DNA from: an uncultured Coriobacteriaceae bacterium
GTDB taxonomy: Bacteria; Actinomycetota; Coriobacteriia; Coriobacteriales; Atopobiaceae
Reading direction: 5' to 3'
Length of the DNA stretch: 10,669 bases
Assembly (NCBI GenBank): GCA_902772085.1
Contig: CACXZL010000033.1
Coordinates: 1 to 10,669 of the forward strand
Shown piece after piece: positions 1 through 5,980 of the stretch. Numbering within the stretch: position 1 is the stretch's first letter; every line of letters starts with the position of its first letter. Below the pieces are notes generated by a model. That model worked only from the letters and a program-made list of their open reading frames with translations. It did not search any database and was not told where the DNA came from. A program made the translations under genes and the position numbers.

Positions 1-3000
1 GTTGCCCGCCTTCACGTTGAAGGTTTCCTGCATTCCCGTGTTTGCGTGGGCCGCGGTGATGGTGACGTTCTCCGCATCCTCGCCATTGCCAGCCAACAGG
101 AAATCGGTTGCTGGGGCGTAGGAGGTGTAGGCGTAGTTCCGGATGTCTGAATAATTACCACCCTGCTTGTAGTCTATGGAGACGCTGTCCGGGTCGCTTG
201 AGCTCCATTGCATCTTGTCCGACAGCATGCCCCAGACGCCCGCGCCGTAGTTGGCGGAGACGATCTTCTGGAAGCTCATGTCTGTTCGCAGGGACGTAAA
301 GTCGTCGAACGTGAGCTGGTGGTTACTGTCTGTGACGCCGTAGTTCTCCAGCTTGCCGTGATTGTCCATTACGACGGTGGTGCCGTCGGCGACCTCGCCG
401 GTTCCGCCAGTGGTGCCGCCGGTCTCTCCCGGGGCGACGTCCTCGACGATGATGTCCAGCGCGTCCTTGTTGTAGACGGTCAGCAGCATGGAGTCCACGC
501 TCCACGCCTCGCTCTCTGACGCGTCGCTGCTGCGGGCATAGACCGTGATGGTGTAGACGTCCTTCAGCCCAGCGGGGGCTTCCGCAGTGAAGTTGATCAC
601 GCCACCGGTCGCAGACTGCCTGCCGCTCACCGCGTCGCCGGACTTCTGGATGGTGTATTCCACCGCGGCGTTTGCCGGGGCGACGGTGTAGCCAATGGCG
701 GGGATGTTGTCGCAGGTCACATAGTAGCTATCCAGCTTGTTCAGCGTCACCTTGGCGGGGGAATTCTTTGCGCTGAGGTACGCCGTGGCCGAGAAGTCGT
801 TCGCGGGGATTAACTCACTGCCCTCGTATCTCGTCTCGATCACCACGGCGTAATGGCCGGCGTCGGGAATCTGGTCGCCGGGAACGGTGACGTGGGTGAC
901 GGTTTTGGCGGTGGTGCTGGGGAAACTCGCCGTCCAGACCGGGTCGCCGGTCGGCGTTTCGTTCGCGTCGCTCACGCGGTAGAGCTTCGCGGTAAAGGCG
1001 GTCTCCTTGCCCTCCGTCGCGTTTCGGGCCGTCACGTTGGATGAGAACGCCACGTCGGTGTCTGTGCCCGTTAGGGTCGTGCGGACCTGGGACATGCTGG
1101 GGATGCGCAAATACGGCTCGACGCCATCAAGAACGGTGATGGTCGGGGTTTCCAGCGTGTACGCCTTCTCGGCGGAGCCGTTGCCGACCGTGAGGGTAAA
1201 CTTGACCTGGCCGGTGTTGCCGGTAAAAACGATGCGCCCTTCGCCGGTGGTCGCATCCTTCTCTACCGTGGCGATCGCGGGGTCACTGCTCGTCCACGTG
1301 AAGTCCTCCGGCTCCGCGAAGTCGAAGTTCTTGCGGCCGCTAATCGAATAGCCCAGCGTCAGCTCCTCCGGCAAATCCGCGCGGGCATTGCCTTTTATCG
1401 CGTCGTATAGCTCCTGGTTCGCCGTAATCTCCACATCGTACTGGTTTGCGGGATTTTCCGCATCTCCCACCAGCACATAGCCGCTGTCTGTATGGATGAA
1501 GCCTTGATCTGCCGTATCCCACGTTCCGCCTCGCTGGATATACTTCGCAGCATCAAAACACATAGAGCCCTTGACGTAATACTCCCAGCTCACACCTGGG
1601 AAGATGGGGGCGTCGGGCCTTTCCGTGCCGTCGAACACGGCATCCTCAGGTTTGCCTACCCCGCTATCCCACGCGGGCAGATACTCGGCCGTATCGACCG
1701 ATACGAGCTCCGCGTCTAAAAACAGCTGCATTCTATCCTTGCGAAGCGCGGGATATGTATTCATGGCCGGTCTGAAGCGCGTGGCAAGCGCAACGCCCTC
1801 CTGACCGCCACTGTTGACCAGATAGACGGGGTAGCGCGTCTTGCCCCCGTTGCAGGAGAAGTATGCGCCCGCAAGATAGTAGGTCGCCTCGCCGTCGGAG
1901 TATCCGGGCACAGGCAGTTCAAGCGCCTTGCCAATTTCCGCCGCTTCGTTGACGACCCAAGTCTTGTCTGCGCCAGACTTGAACGGGATCATCACGGTCA
2001 CGATCTGCTTGCCCGTTTTGTCGTCGCTAATACCGCAAATGGATTTTCCCATGTCTAGGCTGCCTCGAACATCGGAGACAAGGGTAACGCCCTCCTGCGG
2101 GCCAAAGCTCTCGGAAGGGAAGTCGCCATCAACGTCCATGGTTTTGTGTTCTATAGTGTACAATCCGGAAAGCCCGGTGACGTTGATCGTCGCTGCGTCT
2201 GGAGCCTTTACGGTATAACCGAAGGTAAGCTTCTTGGTCCAGGCCCCCTCTTCATCCAAACACGGGCAGCTTGTGCCGTTGGCCATCAGCCGGCAGGAAC
2301 CTGCCCATACGTATTCGTTCAACGTAACCGTAATCGGCACGATTTCGCCGCTGTAGTACGTCCCTTGCGGGATATTGATGTCCTCCACCCGAGCCTTTCT
2401 CGCAAATTCGCGCCAGCAGTGCATGTCGAGTTTGCTCAGGGCAATGTCCGGGGTACTCGTCCACGGCGGCAGATCGTCGTCAGATGTTTGCCCTATTTGA
2501 TCCCGCAACATAGCTTTATGCAGTCCTACAACCATCCACACCTCCCCTTTTGCAGAGACAACATCCATCGGGTTGGTTGTGTAGCTGCCATTCTCGAAAT
2601 CTGTGGTGCCGTCTGGTTTATCTGAACTCTTTTTTACCAAGGTCGCACCGCTGACCAAGCATTTATTGTCTGTGCTCATAGCTCTATTCGTATCGTTTCG
2701 AATGGTAAAAACATTGTCAGACATTCTGAGAAATTTCGACTGATGATAATACAAGTGGAAGTTGTCCATCCGCTGGTTTTCATAGGTAATAACTGGTTCG
2801 CCACCGACCTCCGCATCTGGGGATACCAGATATACCGTGCAATATAAATTTCCGTTCGCTTTGTCCAACAGTGGTGTTATGCGAGCTATCGATATATTTT
2901 GTGGTAAACCCGTGAGCCTTTTGACATACCATCGTTCGTAGTTGCCCTGATAGTTCTTCACGTCATATTTGGTAAACTGATCGGCCGTGAGCGTTGGCAT

Positions 3001-5016
3001 ACTGTATTCTCCGGTTGATACTGCGATTTCCGCCTGATCATCCCTGTAGCCCTGGATTACATGGCTCCAGCCGGTAGTGCCGCCCGCAAAAATAGCGTTC
3101 TCGATGTTCGACGCACTAAACACAGCATTCGCACGTTTGAAGCGCCACAAATCGCCGCCCCTATCACCGGGAACCTGCAAAGGGATTACCTTAACTCCCC
3201 CGTCATCAGCAGCCCATGTTATCGTGCCACTTAGGCTTTGGCTGTTGTTCATTACACTGCTGACAATCTTCCAGTCGAAACTTACATCACCAGGTTGCTG
3301 CCTGTTCAGCCTCGCTTCGATAGCACTATTTGCGTAGCTGTAGTTAAGAGATACCGTATTGCCCGCCCCAACGCCATCATACTCGTCAACAGAGTACCAA
3401 AACGTAGTTCCAGATTCGCTAGAGGTGAAGGAATGAGCCTCCTCATAGCTCTCGCCGTTGATGCAAGGCGCCACGTATTTGCCATCTTGCGTACGCACCT
3501 TGCCGCTATCGCTGGCATCGGCAGGAATAGCTTCGGCGATGGCGGGATCGCGAATCAGAAATTTCAACTCCGCGCCTAATTTGCTGAGATAATCGACAGA
3601 AATACCAGGCAGATTACTGAAGTAATCACCCAATTGGATTTCTTCATTCAACAAATCAAAGGTCATCTCATTGTGAGCAGTTTTCTGCGCAATTACCAAC
3701 AGTCGCTTCACCTTATATATTTGTGTAATAAAATCTGAGCTGACAGAATTACCGTCGATGGTGAGCGAACCCACGGTTTCTCCGCGCTGGATGCGCTGCG
3801 CCACCGCGTCCAGCTCTGCGTCTTTGCCTCCCTCCTGCAAGACAAACTTGGCAACGAAGTTGCCGGCATTGTCGATGATGCCAGCAGCGAGGAAGGCATC
3901 CAGGTCCTTTTGCACGTCTTCGTATGATTGATAAGGCATATGCAGATTATAATTCATGTCGAAGACGGCGCGTACAATCGTTTCGTCCACCTCTTTTGAA
4001 GCTTCTGCCGGATCCTTCAGCGCTTTTTTCATCTGCCCAGCGAATTTGCTGAGAATATCGGCGGAAATATCAGGGAGACAATAGAAGTATTGATCCAATT
4101 TGGCATATTCATTAGCCATTTCCCGGTTGGTAATCCTACCAGTCTGGGCATATTGCTGCGTAACCACCAGCAGCCGCTTCACCATGCTGATTTGCGTTAG
4201 AAAATCTGGGCTGACAGAATTACCGTTTATGGTGAGCGAACCCACGGTTTCTCCGTCCTGGATGCGCTGCGCCACCGCGTCCAGCTCTGCGTCTTCGCCG
4301 TCCTCCTTCAAGACAAACTCGGCAACGAAGTTGCCGGCAGAGTCGATGATGCCTGCACTGAGGAGGGCATTCAGGTCATTCTGCACGTCTTGGAATGATT
4401 GATAAGGAATATCCACATAATCCTTCGTGTTATAAAGGGCATTTACAATCCTAATGTCCACCTCTTCTTCTGAAGCGGCTGTCAACAGTTGGGCATCCTG
4501 CTCATCGCCCAGCGTCACCACACCGTTTTCGATGGTATCTGAGAGGTCGATACTGCCGTCCGCGATTCCCTTCACCAAGGCCTCCAGATTGGCAACGTGC
4601 TCGTCGGTGATCTCCACGTCTTTGTCGACCATCCTGAGCACCTCCAGCAGACTGTTCACCTGCTGAATCTGCGCGATCTGCTCCGTCGTGGCGTCGTGGC
4701 CGTTGACGGTGATCGCGCCGACCTCCTCGCCGCCTGCAATACGCTTCGCCAGCGCGCCCAGCTCGACGCCCTCTCCGTTCTCGCGCACGTCCAGCGAAAC
4801 GAGGTTGCCGTCCCCGTCGATGATCCCGGCGTCGTAGAGGGCCTCCAGCTCCTCCTTTGCCCGGGTCTCGTCGCCGCCGTAGGCCTTCGCAAGGGACGAC
4901 ACCAGCGTGGGACTGACTCCCGCGGCCGCCATCGCAGCCAGCGCCGGCGCCGGCAGCATGCTGATCGCCATGACCAGCGAGAGGAACAGCGCCATCAGTT
5001 GCTTCATTCTTCTCAT
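1..5016 (-). CDS. Giant secreted repeat protein, N-terminal 1672 residues (3' end beyond window)
   Basis: I do not recognise a named family for the whole protein. Seen: an ATG at 5016 with a GGAG ribosome site 7 bases upstream, then no TAA, TAG or TGA in frame to the window edge; the frame is closed upstream by a stop at 5080-5082. Residues 1-27 form a signal peptide (basic MRRMK, hydrophobic core, cleavage after PAPALA), so the protein is exported. Residues ~47-500 hold three copies of a ~157-residue module with the pattern AGIID..GN, then EL..VA.RI..GE.VG..T..G. Residues ~500-1150 are rich in Trp, Tyr and Phe. WTSSDPAIATV near residue 1241 and WSSSDP near 1604 resemble bacterial Ig-like (Big) domains. 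A Gly/Thr linker lies near 1529-1547. No protease or hydrolase motif was recognised. DNA for about 2640-4450 is clearly AT-richer than the flanks. Inference: a surface adhesin or matrix-binding protein; an LPXTG, repeat or other anchor would be outside the window. Coding status is near certain, function is not. Confidence 0.93.
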   Translation of the reverse strand, partial: MRRMKQLMALFLSLVMAISMLPAPALAAMAAAGVSPTLVSSLAKAYGGDETRAKEELEALYDAGIIDGDGNLVSLDVRENGEGVELGALAKRIAGGEEVGAITVNGHDATTEQIAQIQQVNSLLEVLRMVDKDVEITDEHVANLEALVKGIADGSIDLSDTIENGVVTLGDEQDAQLLTAASEEEVDIRIVNALYNTKDYVDIPYQSFQDVQNDLNALLSAGIIDSAGNFVAEFVLKEDGEDAELDAVAQRIQDGETVGSLTINGNSVSPDFLTQISMVKRLLVVTQQYAQTGRITNREMANEYAKLDQYFYCLPDISADILSKFAGQMKKALKDPAEASKEVDETIVRAVFDMNYNLHMPYQSYEDVQKDLDAFLAAGIIDNAGNFVAKFVLQEGGKDAELDAVAQRIQRGETVGSLTIDGNSVSSDFITQIYKVKRLLVIAQKTAHNEMTFDLLNEEIQLGDYFSNLPGISVDYLSKLGAELKFLIRDPAIAEAIPADASDSGKVRTQDGKYVAPCINGESYEEAHSFTSSESGTTFWYSVDEYDGVGAGNTVSLNYSYANSAIEARLNRQQPGDVSFDWKIVSSVMNNSQSLSGTITWAADDGGVKVIPLQVPGDRGGDLWRFKRANAVFSASNIENAIFAGGTTGWSHVIQGYRDDQAEIAVSTGEYSMPTLTADQFTKYDVKNYQGNYERWYVKRLTGLPQNISIARITPLLDKANGNLYCTVYLVSPDAEVGGEPVITYENQRMDNFHLYYHQSKFLRMSDNVFTIRNDTNRAMSTDNKCLVSGATLVKKSSDKPDGTTDFENGSYTTNPMDVVSAKGEVWMVVGLHKAMLRDQIGQTSDDDLPPWTSTPDIALSKLDMHCWREFARKARVEDINIPQGTYYSGEIVPITVTLNEYVWAGSCRLMANGTSCPCLDEEGAWTKKLTFGYTVKAPDAATINVTGLSGLYTIEHKTMDVDGDFPSESFGPQEGVTLVSDVRGSLDMGKSICGISDDKTGKQIVTVMIPFKSGADKTWVVNEAAEIGKALELPVPGYSDGEATYYLAGAYFSCNGGKTRYPVYLVNSGGQEGVALATRFRPAMNTYPALRKDRMQLFLDAELVSVDTAEYLPAWDSGVGKPEDAVFDGTERPDAPIFPGVSWEYYVKGSMCFDAAKYIQRGGTWDTADQGFIHTDSGYVLVGDAENPANQYDVEITANQELYDAIKGNARADLPEELTLGYSISGRKNFDFAEPEDFTWTSSDPAIATVEKDATTGEGRIVFTGNTGQVKFTLTVGNGSAEKAYTLETPTITVLDGVEPYLRIPSMSQVRTTLTGTDTDVAFSSNVTARNATEGKETAFTAKLYRVSDANETPTGDPVWTASFPSTTAKTVTHVTVPGDQIPDAGHYAVVIETRYEGSELIPANDFSATAYLSAKNSPAKVTLNKLDSYYVTCDNIPAIGYTVAPANAAVEYTIQKSGDAVSGRQSATGGVINFTAEAPAGLKDVYTITVYARSSDASESEAWSVDSMLLTVYNKDALDIIVEDVAPGETGGTTGGTGEVADGTTVVMDNHGKLENYGVTDSNHQLTFDDFTSLRTDMSFQKIVSANYGAGVWGMLSDKMQWSSSDPDSVSIDYKQGGNYSDIRNYAYTSYAPATDFLLAGNGEDAENVTITAAHANTGMQETFNVKAGN
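3730..4404 (-). repeat. Intragenic duplicated module (two recent copies, 471-bp period)
   Basis: Blocks 3730-3933 and 4201-4404 align without gaps at an offset of exactly 471 bp (157 codons); I counted about 21 differences in 204 bases, roughly 90% identity. They encode copies B and C of the secreted protein's N-terminal module (starting at Tyr205 and Tyr362). A third copy, A, about 158 residues further upstream (AGIID at ~62), is recognisable only at protein level. Between the conserved blocks, B and C have diverged more. The pattern suggests recent tandem duplication or gene conversion within the gene. Confidence 0.9.
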
Positions 5017-5062
5017 AGTTCTTCTCCTTCCTTGTTCTACATGGCCCTCAAGCCACTTACCG

Positions 5063-5092
5063 TTAAAAACCTGAGAAGATTAAAGGTTCTCA
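5063..5092 (-). promoter_or_regulatory. Small hairpin in the leader of the secreted-protein gene
   Basis: On the minus strand TGAGAA pairs with TTCTCA across a 9-base loop (5072-5092) and is followed by GGTTTTTAA. An alternative stem, AACCT with AGGTT (5068-5072 and 5084-5088), overlaps and excludes the first. The arrangement resembles a weak terminator or attenuator about 50 bases before the start codon. The stem is short and AT-rich, so this is only a candidate. I found no convincing -35/-10 pair for this gene. Confidence 0.25.
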
Positions 5093-5150
5093 TCTCAAGC
5101 ACCGACTGCCCGCGCGGGTTCTTAACTCCCAGCAATGAGCATACGCTTAA

Positions 5151-5168
5151 CATAACATAACATAACAT
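5151..5168. repeat. CATAA pentanucleotide tandem repeat (~3.6 copies)
   Basis: The plus strand reads cataa three times and then cat. It lies about 135 bp upstream of the secreted-protein start codon. Short tandem repeats of this kind can change length by slippage. Here it is intergenic, so any effect would be on promoter spacing or leader length rather than on a reading frame. Confidence 0.7.
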
Positions 5169-5180
5169 TTCATATCGGCA

Positions 5181-5333
5181 ATGGACTTTTTTCAACCCAT
5201 GCTCAACGTCAACGTCTCGATGCGCACGCCTATCATCGAGGAGCTCGCCGAGAGAACCGGCCTTTCGCTCCTGCACTTCAACCTTACAAAGGGCGACGTC
5301 AAGGCGATCTCGGGCCGCACGCTGGCGATGTAG
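5181..5333 (+). pseudogene. Possible remnant of a NIL domain (MetN-type ABC ATPase C-terminus)
   Basis: A 50-codon plus-strand frame runs from ATG 5181 to TAG 5331-5333 and has no ribosome binding site. The stretch RTPIIEELAERTGL, then GDVKAISGR, resembles the NIL domain that closes methionine importer ATPases (pattern P-I-I-x-E-L-x-x-R-T-G-V, then I-x-G). No Walker A, Walker B or ABC signature exists upstream; the frame is stopped at 5163-5165. If the resemblance is real, only the tail of the gene survives. It is the only non-shadow plus-strand protein signal in the window. The match is by eye and short, so it could be chance. Confidence 0.3.
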
Positions 5334-5340
5334 CAGGGGA

Positions 5341-5408
5341 AAAGAAAAAGAAGGCCCCCACCAGCGCAACAGCGGCAAGGGAACTTCGTAGCGCCACAAA
5401 TGGGGGTC
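5341..5408 (-). terminator. Terminator-like hairpin with T-rich tail and no matching gene
   Basis: On the minus strand GACCCCCA (5408-5401) pairs with TGGGGGCC (5360-5353), including one G-T type pair. An inner GCGC/GCGC stem (5391-5394 with 5364-5367) adds support. The hairpin is followed by TTCTTTTTCTTTT. The form fits an intrinsic terminator for leftward transcription, yet the nearest upstream minus-strand gene, rpsJ, already has its own terminator about 150 bp earlier. Confidence 0.45.
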
Positions 5409-5552
5409 AAGTACTAAAGTTGGTTTGCATAACACATCCTTGGGATACCATGCCCTTGTTTGCCAATCGGAAACGTGAGATTCAAAAGGGGCACAAGCGT
5501 TTTTAGCAATTCACTACTAGGACGCCCTGGGCCAACGGTAGTCGGTATATGT
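5407..5552. other. Intergenic stretch between two terminator-like hairpins
   Basis: No plausible gene, ribosome site or clear promoter is visible in this stretch on either strand. Its right neighbour is the rpsJ terminator and its left neighbour is the orphan hairpin at 5341-5408. It may hold a small leftward transcript or be degraded sequence; the sequence alone does not decide. Confidence 0.4.
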
Positions 5553-5594
5553 TAGACAAAAATGGCCCGTCGAAACAATGTCGACGGGCCATTT
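5553..5594 (-). terminator. Strong intrinsic terminator after rpsJ
   Basis: A perfect 14-bp stem (5581-5594 with 5560-5573) encloses a 7-base loop. In the minus-strand reading it is followed by a run of T (TTTTTGT). It begins about 23 bases after the rpsJ stop codon and should end the str operon transcript. There is no T-run on the plus-strand side, so it works in one direction. Confidence 0.92.
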
Positions 5595-5617
5595 CAGCGT
5601 ATAGACAAAAGCAATAC

Positions 5618-5926
5618 TTAGAGCTTGATCTCAATGTCTACGCCAGCGGGAAGGTCGAGACGCATAAGGCTGTCGACCGTGCCGCTCGTGGGATCAAGGA
5701 TGTCGATAAGACGCTTGTGGGTACGCATCTCAAACTGCTCACGGGAGTCCTTGTCCTTATGTGGGGAACGAATAACCGTGTAGAGATTGCGCTCGGTGGG
5801 CAGAGGAATGGGGCCACTTACGCGAGCTCCCGTCTTCTGGGCCGTATCCACTATGAGCTTTGCTGATTGGTCCACAACCTCATGATCGTAGCCCTTGAGG
5901 CGGATCCTAATCTTTTGACTTGCCAC
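5618..5926 (-). CDS. rpsJ: 30S ribosomal protein S10 (NusE)
   Basis: S10 sits in the head of the 30S subunit and also acts as NusE, pairing with NusB in antitermination complexes and binding NusG to couple transcription and translation. Conserved S10 signatures are present: QKIRIRLKGYDHEVVD near the start, PLPTE at 41-45, RSPHKDKDSREQFE at 53-66 and RTHKRLIDI at 68-76, ending GVDIEIKL. Start choice: an in-frame ATG exists at 5938, but GGAGG at 5932-5936 lies directly after it and is 5 bases before GTG at 5926. Starting at GTG gives MASQKIRIRL and 102 residues, the normal family length, so the ATG four codons upstream is most likely not used. The gene is last in the str operon, 54 bp after fusA, and is followed by a strong terminator rather than by rplC. 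Confidence 0.97.
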   Translation of the reverse strand: MASQKIRIRLKGYDHEVVDQSAKLIVDTAQKTGARVSGPIPLPTERNLYTVIRSPHKDKDSREQFEMRTHKRLIDILDPTSGTVDSLMRLDLPAGVDIEIKL

Positions 5927-5942
5927 TGTTACCTCCATGTGT

Positions 5943-5962
5943 GCGGGGCGGGTGAGCCCCGC
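5943..5962 (-). other. Intercistronic hairpin between fusA and rpsJ
   Basis: A perfect 7-bp GC stem (GCGGGGC with GCCCCGC) with a 6-base loop lies 18 bases after the fusA stop and just before the rpsJ ribosome site. It lacks a T-run, so it is unlikely to be an efficient intrinsic terminator. It could tune mRNA stability or S10 translation relative to EF-G, which is inference. Confidence 0.6.
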
Positions 5963-5980
5963 CTAGGCTACGGATATTAC

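Noticed and set aside
4597..5160. A 187-codon plus-strand frame opposite the secreted protein's signal-peptide region
   Set aside because: It is low complexity (Arg, His, Asp, Leu), antisense to a better supported gene with signal peptide and ribosome site, and is explained as a shadow.
5017..5180. A sigma-type promoter for the secreted-protein gene
   Set aside because: TATGTT and TATGCT could serve as -10 boxes, but no acceptable -35 lies 16-18 bases upstream of them, so no call was made.
5037..5435. Minus-strand frames of 132 and 72 codons in the intergenic region
   Set aside because: They have no ribosome site or recognisable domain and run through both hairpin and tandem repeat. The 132-codon frame is on the strand opposite the NIL-like remnant.
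5943..5962. Terminator between fusA and rpsJ
   Set aside because: The stem is good but there is no T-run, and the rpsJ ribosome site follows at once; it is kept as an intercistronic hairpin.
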